Shown here in pieces: positions 1 through 9,488 of a stretch of 64,000 bases of DNA. Both the position numbers and the translations under genes were made by a program. The notes below the pieces were generated by a model, which was not told where the DNA came from, did no database searches, and saw only the letters and a list, made by a program, of their open reading frames with translations. Position 1 is the stretch's first letter. Each line of letters begins with the position of its first letter. Source of the DNA: Zelopaecilomyces penicillatus (Eukaryota; Ascomycota; Sordariomycetes; Hypocreales; Pseudodiploosporaceae); NCBI GenBank assembly GCA_005765155.1, contig VCCP01000001.1, forward strand, positions 2,480,001 through 2,544,000. The letters run 5' to 3'.

Positions 1-4
1 CTCG

Positions 5-3000
5 ATGGAAGCCGCTAGCTTCTATGCAGAGCCTCCCAAGACTGCAGGTATTGGCGACTTTATTGTTTTGGGCGATCGTCCGGGTACCCCAGAGCACCAA
101 CCGAATACCGATGTGAATCGTAGAAACGGCCCAAATTCACCATTGAGTATCGCAAGCATGGACATCATTTCCTGTTCATTCCCTAGCAAAACGCTGCGAG
201 CATTGAACCCCAATTCAAGCCACAATATGGGCGCACATCCAGTCTACTCGACCTCTCCGATAAGCCAATCTGGAACCATAGCCACGACGCCTAAAGCGCT
301 CGTTGGTAAACGAGTTCGCCCAACCCAGACCCACAAGCGCAACAACAGTCTCACCGACTCGATGAGGGAACATAACTCTGACAAGTCCTCCACCAACGAC
401 CATGAAGCTCCTCTACCTTTTCAGTCCGCGGGGAGCCTTGTACGAGGTAATATGTTGCCTCCAGGGCACGCTTATGTAGAAGTCAACTCTGGATCTCATA
501 CTGGCGAAGGAAACAGGCAGACCACCATATTTCAACCACAGACTCGCAGCTCGACCAAGGGAGGGATCCTCGGAGGGGCCATGTCTGGGAATGGGATGAA
601 GAAGTTACTGAGTAGTGTGCGCCGTGCTTTAAGCAATCGAAGTCAACTATCATCACCCACACAGCCCAACTTCATGAATGTGTCACCAATGGGCCCTCGT
701 GGCGCTACTACCAACCGACTACCGGGAACTGCGGTTGTTCCACAGGGAAGAACAAGGCAGAATGGTACCCGGCCGCCAGTTAGGATTGATCTTCTTGGAG
801 CCGAGGTCGCAGAAGACTTCAAGAAGGCCATTCGAGAAGAGGAAGCTGCGGCTGAAGCGGGACGCCTGGGCATGTCCATACCCGCCCAGAACTCTGCGCC
901 GGCCATCCCTGAGCATCTAGAATACTCGGCTGCTCATATGAATTTCAGCACCTTCGATTGCTTGCCCCACAACCAGAAAGCGAGACCTGTTAGTGATATG
1001 GGCATCACCACTGGAAGCAAGTCAATCGTTATTTTTGATGACACGGTCCCCTTTGACACAGCTCCCTTGTCTGGCGGACTCCCTATCTTAACACCTTCTG
1101 CGGAGGAGCTGGTCGATGCTTTCATCCCAAACGGAGGAGATCCAACGCCGCCGAATACGCCACCTACCTATAATGTGGGAGGCACGCCAACACGGTCATC
1201 TTACCTTCTTAACCAAGAATATGCGAGCTCAGGTGAGCCTCACGACCCATTACCACCATTCATCCCGGATCTGGACACATTGCAAGGCAGCTGTGACTCT
1301 CGACGCTCAGAGGAACTGGGACGGCCCTCGCTTTCTGCCATTCGGCGTGGCCAAAGACGCCCTCCATTGAGTGGTGGAACTTTTCGAATGCACAGAAGAT
1401 ATGGCTCTGGAAGGACCCATCAATCATATCATTCAGTTCTCAGGAGACATGCTTCGTTCAGCAGTGGGGTTTATCCTCCATCAACGATTCGGAGTTTTGA
1501 TGCCACGACTCAATCCGGCGCCTCCTTCTTTGAGGACGAGGCTACTGTTCCAGTTCCAGAGCCATTGCGTGTCCTTCGTCGACGCCCCGGAGGTGACTTG
1601 AGAGCGGCCACGAATGTCGGTGATCTTGATTATGTGCCCATTCGGAAATCTCGCTCTGTTGGATCTTTGACTGCATATTCGGAATCCCTTCGAGACTCAC
1701 ATCTTCTTAGCATTCACGCAGATGCCCGTGTGGAGCCTGAGCACATGCTCGATGTGACTCCAGAGGAGCCCCCCATCACGGATCGGCAAGTCGCTGCCTT
1801 TTCGGTTGGTCAGCTTGCAGATAAACCGCCAAAACGCGACCTCTCTTTGTTCAGTACCCATTCCTCCAAGCCTATCATGCGTCCCTCTTTTGAAAAAGAG
1901 GCCCAAAAGCTAGCACAAATTCCAGATGACGAAGACGATGGTGGCATTGAGTCTGCCTTATTGAAGCTTGAAGGCAAATTTGAGTCCAAGCCAACCAGAT
2001 CACCGTCTGATGCCCAAGCGGCAAACACGGACAACGAGGATCAAGTCGCTGAAAAAGAGGAATCTGTTGCGGCTGCCAACTATTGGGCGCCTGATGACGA
2101 GGAAGTTGAATCAGGGGAGCACTATCTCTACGGAGGTCGTGACGAGAGCCTGGCAGAAGAGAGAAATGGGCATTTCCATGTCTCGGGACACTTGAATCAT
2201 CAACCGGGTGCTGTACAACCGTATGCCATTGAACCACGATCCTTCTTATCAGAGGCTTCTCGGGAGTCTTACTGCTCTATTCCCCTTTTAGATCGGGGTC
2301 TTACAGATGACGGTCGGAGTAAAAGAGCAACAAACGAGTGGACAGACAAGTCAATTCTTCGCGAGTCTCTTGATAATGCTTCAATGGACGAGTCTGGGAG
2401 AAAGCTGTACACTGTTGAGAGCGTTGAGCTTCCACACTCCTCCTTTGATTTTGTAGAGAAGACAAGCAGCATCCAGAAAATTGCACCTGGCCAATCCCTG
2501 CCAACTGAGTACGCAAACAATTCTTTCTTGGATGACAATAGCACAAAAAGTACGGATCTATCATCTGAGCTCTCAGTTGAAGATGCCAATGGACTGGAAA
2601 TATCTCGCAGAGGCGCAGGAGCCGAGTTTAATGCCGTTGCCGAAACAGCAACTTGCTCCATGCCACCGCAGCCTCCTCATCCCTTTGGAGATCCCATGTG
2701 TATTCCAGTGACGACTTCTTCTTCTACTCCATTGACGTTGAGTCAGGCATTGGAGATGCAGCCAAATCAAGAGCCTCAGCCCCAGCAGAGCTGCGGACAA
2801 CACCTACTACTTCCACACACACCAGATACAACCTTGCTGGCTGCTCATTTCCATTGCCCAATAAGCACTGCGGAACGTCTTCGGTCAGTCCCAAAGCTCG
2901 ACACTGGGAATACAGACAATTTTGGCAACACTCGCAAGTTTTCTGTCCATTTGCCATTCATTCTGGCCTTTGATTCCGACATCTTGGCTCAGCAGTTCAC

Positions 3001-3718
3001 TTTGATTGAAAAGGATGCTCTGAATGAGATTGACTGGAAGGAACTGATTGACATGAATTGGAAGAATGCTACTAGCAACGATTCTCGTTCATGGGTCGAT
3101 TTTTTGCGCAACTCGGATGCCCACGGGGTTGAAGTTGTGATAGCTCGATTCAACATAATGGTCAAATGGGCCATTTCGGAAATCGTTCTTACACAGCGCA
3201 TTGAAGAGCGGGCTAGGTGCATCATCAAATATATCCACATCGCAGCACATTGCCGGCGGTACCGCAACTTTGCCACTTTGGCACAACTTACCATTGCGCT
3301 ATCGAGCAATGAAGTTGGCCGCCTGAGCAAGACGTGGGATCTGGTTCCAGCTCACGACCTAGCAGTGCTTGCCGAGTTGGAGATTTTAGTAACACCGACA
3401 CGCAACTTTTATAGCCTTCGCGCAGAAATGGAAACCGGCTCTGATAGTGGATGTATTCCATTTGTCGGAATCTACACGCATGACCTACTTTATAACGCCC
3501 AGCGTCCGTCGGAAATTGCCAGCTCTCCTACCACGGCCCCGTTGGTCAACTTTGAACGTTGCCGTATTGGAGCAGCTGTTGTAAAGACTCTTTTACGACT
3601 TCTAGAGGCAAGCACTCGTTACACCTTTCAACCCATCGAAGGTGTTACCGAACGTTGTCTTTGGATGGGGGCGCTCAGCGACGAAGAGATTCGAAAACAC
3701 TCTGAAAGCTTGGAGTAA
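5..3718 (+). CDS. RasGEF (CDC25-domain) protein, Lte1-like, 5' partial
   Basis: The 1237 visible residues are mostly low-complexity and Ser/Pro-rich. The C-terminal 250 residues (about 980-1230) form a RasGEF catalytic domain: ILAFDSDILAQQFTLIEKDA, then RIEERARCIIKYIHIAAHCR, then a NFATLAQLTIALSS block and PFVGIYTHDLLYN. RasGEF domains promote GDP release from Ras-type GTPases. The long disordered stretch before a C-terminal CDC25 domain resembles fungal Lte1, which acts in mitotic exit and polarity; the Lte1 assignment is an inference. The frame is open upstream of the first ATG to the window edge, so the real N-terminus, where a RasGEF_N domain would be expected, probably lies outside. No intron is visible. 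The stop is TAA at 3716-3718. The next gene, on the opposite strand, converges on it. Confidence 0.8.
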   Translation: MEAASFYAEPPKTAGIGDFIVLGDRPGTPEHQPNTDVNRRNGPNSPLSIASMDIISCSFPSKTLRALNPNSSHNMGAHPVYSTSPISQSGTIATTPKALVGKRVRPTQTHKRNNSLTDSMREHNSDKSSTNDHEAPLPFQSAGSLVRGNMLPPGHAYVEVNSGSHTGEGNRQTTIFQPQTRSSTKGGILGGAMSGNGMKKLLSSVRRALSNRSQLSSPTQPNFMNVSPMGPRGATTNRLPGTAVVPQGRTRQNGTRPPVRIDLLGAEVAEDFKKAIREEEAAAEAGRLGMSIPAQNSAPAIPEHLEYSAAHMNFSTFDCLPHNQKARPVSDMGITTGSKSIVIFDDTVPFDTAPLSGGLPILTPSAEELVDAFIPNGGDPTPPNTPPTYNVGGTPTRSSYLLNQEYASSGEPHDPLPPFIPDLDTLQGSCDSRRSEELGRPSLSAIRRGQRRPPLSGGTFRMHRRYGSGRTHQSYHSVLRRHASFSSGVYPPSTIRSFDATTQSGASFFEDEATVPVPEPLRVLRRRPGGDLRAATNVGDLDYVPIRKSRSVGSLTAYSESLRDSHLLSIHADARVEPEHMLDVTPEEPPITDRQVAAFSVGQLADKPPKRDLSLFSTHSSKPIMRPSFEKEAQKLAQIPDDEDDGGIESALLKLEGKFESKPTRSPSDAQAANTDNEDQVAEKEESVAAANYWAPDDEEVESGEHYLYGGRDESLAEERNGHFHVSGHLNHQPGAVQPYAIEPRSFLSEASRESYCSIPLLDRGLTDDGRSKRATNEWTDKSILRESLDNASMDESGRKLYTVESVELPHSSFDFVEKTSSIQKIAPGQSLPTEYANNSFLDDNSTKSTDLSSELSVEDANGLEISRRGAGAEFNAVAETATCSMPPQPPHPFGDPMCIPVTTSSSTPLTLSQALEMQPNQEPQPQQSCGQHLLLPHTPDTTLLAAHFHCPISTAERLRSVPKLDTGNTDNFGNTRKFSVHLPFILAFDSDILAQQFTLIEKDALNEIDWKELIDMNWKNATSNDSRSWVDFLRNSDAHGVEVVIARFNIMVKWAISEIVLTQRIEERARCIIKYIHIAAHCRRYRNFATLAQLTIALSSNEVGRLSKTWDLVPAHDLAVLAELEILVTPTRNFYSLRAEMETGSDSGCIPFVGIYTHDLLYNAQRPSEIASSPTTAPLVNFERCRIGAAVVKTLLRLLEASTRYTFQPIEGVTERCLWMGALSDEEIRKHSESLE

Positions 3719-4991
3719 CTCTCGCTACTTGCCTTTTATCACTTTACCATTTTTTTTTCCTCATGAGAATGACCTTAGACGGTTCGCGGTTCACGCACCA
3801 CACTGTATCAATACCACGGCAGCCACGGATGATACCCAACACGCCACCCACCTCAAATTTCTTATCCGCCGGCGCGTGGCTTTTCTATACCCTTGATGAT
3901 GATCATCCACTCCATATATAACACATTTTCCTGTCTCAACGTTTTTTTACTCTAACGTGGCCCGAAACTCATGGCGTCAGACACGTCCCCGGCAACAGTT
4001 ATGAATGGATTCGATATTTACGACACCCTTAGCGCAGCGTAGCATACTTGTTGGCTCCTCGATGCTTTGTCTTGTTTCTTCGTCTTTTTTTATATATATT
4101 TTATTTAGCCACCATTCATTCTTGTCTGCTGGAATGCGGGTTCATCACTCGCACAGTTCAATCAAAGCTGCAACACTTCATACCGGCAGTCATGGAGTTG
4201 GGAAACGGGAGAAGGGGTCTGGTGGGCGGGAAGGATTGGGGACAACGGGAGTCCCCTTCACTTTTACATACACCAGGCGGTGCATCATGACGGAATTGTA
4301 TGATGAATTTTAGGATTGTGGATAGTGATTGACTGTGTATGGCATATGACGCTGTTAATGAAGTTGAAACATCGTCTGTAAAAACAAGAAATTGTCTATG
4401 ACCTTGACTTGAAGTCTTACCTATGCCTATAAGCTTACTGTGAACTGTCTGAAGTAAGCTGATCGTACTTCCATCAACCGCCCTGTTCAACAGCAATGCG
4501 CATTACTATACCAAGACGTTTGAAAATTTCGAGCAAAACTCTGACACAGAAATCTTGCAGGTATTGAATACCACAGTTTCTAGTCGGCATTTTCACACAT
4601 CCTGAATCAATAACTGGGAATGGAACGAATATGGTTCTGCAACGGCATAGTTTTGGTCTTTTTATTGTTCACTTTGGACGGCTGTTGGAGCTTCTCATAT
4701 CAAAAACGACAGAGAATCAAGGACCAACGAGTGGGATAACGGTCAAGTCCATCCCTGCAGATGCACAGGGCTTTCCCTCTTCCCTTCCTGACGAAGGGCC
4801 GAGTATCTTTCCCTCATCAGTGCAACCCAGCTCATAGCCCCCCGCCCCGGGGGTCGTCCCGAGACCCCCATTTTCTGCCAAGCCTGAAAAAACGCCCTCC
4901 TCCCCCCATTTCCATGATCAATTACCATTTACTAGTCCATCGCAGTAGCAGGTTCAGCCTTTGGTTGGGTGACCTCAGGTTCAGTACCATT
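3719..4991. other. Convergent intergenic region, no gene seen
   Basis: This 1.27 kb lies between the 3' ends of the RasGEF gene and RPS0. It is T-rich near 3745-3760 and 4085-4110. Short open frames here have no recognisable protein character. Positions 4935-4991 are in frame with RPS0 and are discussed as a finding. Confidence 0.6.
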
Positions 4992-6066
4992 CTACCATTG
5001 GCTCTCCTTGGCGGCGCCCTCGGCCCACTCGGTGTTACCAGAGGCAGCCCAGTCCTGGCCAGCAGCACCGTCCCAGCCAGGGCCAGCGGCGGCGGCAGCG
5101 CCAGTGTTGGCACCAGCAAAGCCAGCAGCGGGAGTATCCCAGTCACCGGCGGTAGCCTGGAAGCCGGACTCGATGGCAGCGGGGGCCTCAGCCTCAGCGG
5201 CGGCCTTCTCCTCCTCAGCCTTGTCCTCAGCCTCGGCCTCAGGGTCGCGGTCTATTAATCAGAAATGGTTAGCTTTGCCGGATTGATTTGAAAAGAAGTA
5301 CACCTCTCTCGCTTGAGACGAAGGAGAAAATTGGAGAACATACAGAAGTACAGATCGACCATGACGTCCCAGGGGGTCTCGCGGTTGAAGATTGTGCCAC
5401 GGAGTCTCAGGACCTCACGGGCAAGCAACCACCAGACTGTGCCGATGGCGTGACGACCCTTGTTGTTGGTGGGAATGGCAACATCGACGTACTCGGTGGG
5501 AGAGTCGGTATCAGTCAGGGCAATGACGGGGATGTTGACATAGCTGGCCTCCTTGATGGCCTGGGCATCGGTGCGGGGGTCGGTGACGATGATCAAGCGG
5601 GGCTCCTTGAAAGACCGAGTGATGTAGTTAGTGAAGCTACCGGGGGTGAAACGACCGGCAATGGCAGTAGCACCGGTGTGAGCGGCGAACTTGAGGACAG
5701 CACGCTGACCATAGGGACGAGCGGAGATGACGCAAATGTCGGCAGGGTTGTCGACGGCGGCGATGATACGGGCAGCCAGAACGATCTTCTCCCTATTTAT
5801 GTCCAGTTAGCGCCCCGTCAATTGTAACAACATAGCGCCTTTTTTTTGTAATAAAAAAAGGTCAAGGCCGCTTTTCAGGATCAAAAGGCCACGAACCAGG
5901 TCTTGCCGATGTTGAGAACGTTGACACCGTCGGCACGAGTCTTCCACAGGTAAGGCTCCATGTGCACCTGGAGGTTCTTGCTACCGAGGTGGCATTGCGC
6001 AGCCAGGAGCATCTCAATGTCCTGGGAGGTCGCGTTGAACACGGATGGCAGGTTGGAGGGAGCCAT
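4992..6066 (-). CDS. RPS0: 40S ribosomal protein S0 (uS2)
   Basis: This is the small-subunit protein uS2/S0, needed for 40S maturation and located at the head-body junction. Three exons were assigned: 6066-5897, 5792-5344 and 5251-4992 (introns 5896-5793 and 5343-5252). They give about 292 residues, usual for fungal S0. The protein starts MAPSNLPSVFNATSQDIEML and contains QCHLGSKNLQVHMEPYLWKT and, after the first intron, the join KTW-EKIVLAARIIAA. The core ITDPRTDAQAIKEASYVNIPVIALTDTDSPTEYVD pattern of the family is present at about residues 127-160. The tail is Ala/Glu/Trp-rich, as in homologues. The first donor is GTTCGT, a weak form. The gene diverges from mitochondrial uS15m over 399 bp. 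The reading frame continues for 19 codons beyond the TAG stop with coding character (see findings). Confidence 0.95.
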
Positions 6067-6465
6067 CTTGTCTGATTTCTTCGTGGAAGTCCGGCGTAGG
6101 ATGGGGGAGAGAGAGACAGAGTGGTGATGTTGGTGGGAAGCTTCGCGCAAACAAGTCTCAAAAAGTTCGCGAAAGACTTCAGAATTTCCGGAAATGTGTG
6201 CGGCGAGCAGCCCTGATGGCGCTAGTACCAGATCAGACTAGTCTAACTGCTCTACTTCTCTGTGGTCGAAGCGTTGTCGAAGCTACACGTGACTGTCGAA
6301 GCTAGGCCTCTTTTGGATGGCGTGTGCGCGAAGGTCCGTCACTCGACTGGTCAGGCAGGGGAGTTTGATAGGAAATTTTGAGGGCTCTGAATAGAGTGAG
6401 AAGACGACGACAGCAGTCTCTCTAGTGCGTTGAAAGCAGGCTCTTCACTCACGGCGCCCTTCACG
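6067..6465. promoter_or_regulatory. Bidirectional promoter RPS0 / mitochondrial uS15
   Basis: This 399 bp separates the two start codons of divergently transcribed ribosomal protein genes, one cytosolic and one mitochondrial. It contains an E-box-like CACGTG at 6286-6291 and three direct copies of GTCGAAGC at 6265-6272, 6276-6283 and 6295-6302. The repeat and the E-box are seen directly; their regulatory role is inferred from position. Confidence 0.55.
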
Positions 6466-7542
6466 ATGCCACCCAGATTAGAGGTGCTGCAGCGCCTAGG
6501 CACTGTTAATTGTTAGTATTTTTCTCTCTTCTGATTTCATTCATCTACTGCGATAGAATTGATCAGAGGAAGTCTAAAAGCGGGAACAACCCCCCCTTAC
6601 TGATTGCCATCTTTTTTCTTGCCAGTGTGTCTCCGACCAACCGCCAGAGCTCCAACACCAAGCTTCCTACCACTTGTCCAGACAGCCAATCTTTCTCTGC
6701 GTGAGAGGAAGCGAAAGGCCAAGCAGGATCCGTACCGGTGGGCACAGGCCCAGCAGCGCAAGACCGCCAACCTCAAGCGACGGGAGGAGCTACAGCAGAT
6801 CCGAGACGAGGAATGGGGTAATCCGATCTGGGGCAAGGCGACGCCAACGCCTTTTGTCGAATCTCTTGATTCCGCAGGACAGCTCTCAGCGAGCATCGTC
6901 CCGAAAGACGCATCCGGCAACCCGCTTGAAAAGCCGAGGAGTTTACCCACCACCATTGGTCTCCGGAATCATTTTCTCAACGACGCCGAGCTGGAGGATG
7001 CTGCTAAACATGCCTATGCTCTGACCAAGCCTATGGTCGGCGTGGTGACCTCGCGAATGGAGTCAGCGACGGAGGAGGAGAGGAAAAAGATGCATGACCA
7101 GAAGCATTTCAAGGCTCTCGACGCGATGAGGAGGATCACAGCGCTGCGTAATGGCAGCACCCGAGATCGTTTCCACGCCAATGTCAGGCGCATCGTGGAC
7201 GAGTTTGGCCGCCACAAGACGGACAAATTTCTTAAGCCCAAGCCTGAGTCCATCATGCCTAACACCATACCGACGCCCGGCCGTTCAGGTCCGGACACGG
7301 GCAGCTCCGAGGTTCAAATTGCCATCTTGACGGCCAAGATCCGGTCGGTGGCCAAGTCTCTTGAGATCAACAGGGGATACAAGGACAAGCACAACAAGAG
7401 AAACCTGAGATTGCTTCTGCATAGGCGCCAGAAGCACCTGAAGTACTTGGAACGCAAGGAAAGGGGCAGCGAGAGGTGGACACACATGCTGGAGAAGCTG
7501 GGACTCACGGAAGCGACATGGAAGGGACAGATCGAGCTGTAA
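6466..7542 (+). CDS. Mitochondrial ribosomal protein uS15m (bacterial S15 family)
   Basis: This is a component of the mitochondrial 37S subunit (yeast Mrps28 family). Exon 1 is 6466-6511, starting MPPRLEVLQRLGTV. The intron is 6512-6625 (donor GTTAGT, acceptor TTGCCAG) and exon 2 is 6626-7542, giving 320 residues. The C-terminal S15 domain is clear: DTGSSEVQIAILTAKIRSVA, then NKRNLRLLLHRRQKHLKYLE and a WTHMLEKLGL segment at about residues 230-315. The first 200 residues are a basic extension of the kind seen in fungal mitochondrial S15, with a presumed targeting sequence. The start was chosen because the small first exon restores an N-terminal Met with correct intron phase; an ATG at 6604 lies inside the predicted intron. 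Confidence 0.9.
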
Positions 7543-7739
7543 GAAAGCCTGTAAAAAAGAATAGTTGTCCTGTGTATGTACAATATGAATCCGCCAGAGG
7601 ACGAGTAATTGCCCACGTCGACTCTGCCACGTCCACCATTTGCGCCTGTTTTGAAATCCTGCCGTAGAATTGAGAGCTAACGATGCTATAACTACATAAT
7701 GCGCACTCAGAAAATCTCGAGTAGATGAGCCGCACAAAC

Positions 7740-8990
7740 TTAGAAGACACTGATAAAATTACCGATACGGTCCTTTTGGTTTTGAGCTATACACTCAGCA
7801 ATCCAAGTGATGTTTCGGATTTCCTGCATCCTGTTAGCAATCATGCTGATTTTGCTGAGCATTTGAATGGCTTTTACCTGTTCTCTCAACTTGACCCATG
7901 CATAGACAATCCCATATGTGAACTGTCTTGTAAAGGCATCCTTTGCAATTTCCATTTCTTTCTGGTAGAACATGTCCTCCAAGGTTTTACCATCAGAAGA
8001 ACCACCGCCCATGTTTCCAGGGCCCGAGGAGCCGCCTAGAGAGGCAGCATCAAAGAACGCCTTGTAGTCTTGGACACCATCAACAGCGAGGCGGACGCCT
8101 TCAGGATCGTCCGCTCGTGAAAGCATGAGAGTTCCTTCAGGGTATAGCTTGCCAATGGCGGGGTAAAGCTTGTTACGGTCCAATTTGGTCAAGTCTGTGC
8201 CGAAAGAGTTTAGAGTGATATTGATGGCCCTGCGGTCTGCCTCGAACTCGAGAATATTAGACATGACTTCTGCAGTTGGGGTGCCTGCCATATCGGCATG
8301 GGTGTTGACGAAGTGATAGAAATCCTCCAAGTAATTCTTATACAAAGTATTGCGCACAATCTCAATGTTGAGCTCGTCAAGATCTTGATGGCTCAGACTG
8401 CCCTTGAAGTATGGCGCCAATGGGGTCTCAATCAAGACACTGTTGTAGAGTTCCTCAATGTTTGTGGCAACACAGAGCACGGGCATGGTATCAAACCAGC
8501 CCAGGGGGTGACATCTATCCAATAGCTCTCGGGTATCTCGTTCATGTAGCGTGCCAGTAATGAGGAGAGCGACATTGTCAATCATGTACCCATACGTAAC
8601 ATAGTCCATAAAGGTGGCTAGGGACCCCACGGCATTGGCCCGCACGTAGCGAAACTCGGAGATGAGCTTATCCGTAGTCCTAGACGCGAGACTAGAAGTC
8701 GAGGGGTTCGGTGGGAGAGAAGCGAGGAAGTCGCCGTAGGCTGGACCGAGTTGAAGCTTCAAGTCTGGTGGTTGTTGGTAAATGATGGCTGCCATGGGAT
8801 TGATGTTTACATACCATCTATTGTCTCGCATTGCGTCAGGTTATTGTAGGCCCCGCCGGTGAGCAGACTGTTCCGATAGCCTCTAATTATGCCCTCGATG
8901 TAACTGCCTGGCGTCAGTCAGATTCCAAAGAAGCTTCACAGGAACCGCCTCTATTTACCCGTTGTTCACGTTGAAGAATAGACCTTCCAT
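7740..8990 (-). CDS. VMA6: V-type ATPase V0 subunit d
   Basis: Subunit d caps the c-ring of the membrane V0 sector and couples it to the V1 central stalk, so it is needed for vacuolar acidification. Four exons: 8990-8959, 8903-8815, 8764-7878 and 7823-7740, giving 363 residues, the family's usual length. The N-terminus MEGLFFNVNNGYIEGIIRGY is rebuilt across the first intron. The body contains LQLGPAYGDFLASLPPNPST, DNVALLITGTLHERDTRELL, HPLGWFDTMP and the C-terminus NQKDRIGNFISVF. The third intron (7877-7824, 54 nt) has a good GCTAACAG branch site but is a multiple of three without a stop, so an unspliced reading also stays open (see findings). The gene diverges from NOP58. Confidence 0.96.
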
Positions 8991-9488
8991 TGCGTAGATT
9001 TTGAGGCTTTTCCAGCCCTAAACGATGGGGAAATGAACAGCGAACGATAATATTAGCGTCTGAAAGATGGCAGAGAACAAAAGGCGGTCCGATGTGGGTT
9101 GTCAAGCTTGCTCTACGATACGTCTACAAACCTGAGCCGCCTGGTTGGTGAGGCGCAATGCAATGTGCTCATGACGTACAGTGTCAATAGCAAACTGGCA
9201 CAGGTCCCCACGTGAGTGAGTGTGGTTGGGCCTTGGCGCTTTCCGGAAGTTCAATAACGCCGACACCCGTTCTGCGCATCCCACTTCCTTGACTCTCCAA
9301 TGGTTGTACCAATCCAAAAACCAAAAATTTTGGGTGGAGACTGGAGCTTCGAACTGAAAAATTTCCTTCCACAGTAGCCCACCTCGAACTTGACCTTTGC
9401 GCCCACAACAACCGCAATTGGGTCTCGTCAGGAAGCCGAAAACACGATCGAGCCGCGCAAGAACGTTGGGAATAATTGAGTTTTCAAA
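8991..9488. promoter_or_regulatory. Bidirectional promoter VMA6 / NOP58
   Basis: This 498 bp lies between the start codons of VMA6 (minus) and NOP58 (plus). No other gene is supported here, and I recognise no specific motif. Confidence 0.5.

Noticed and set aside
5288..5827. 179-codon plus-strand frame
   Set aside because: It lies antisense to RPS0 exon 2 and mirrors its codon bias.
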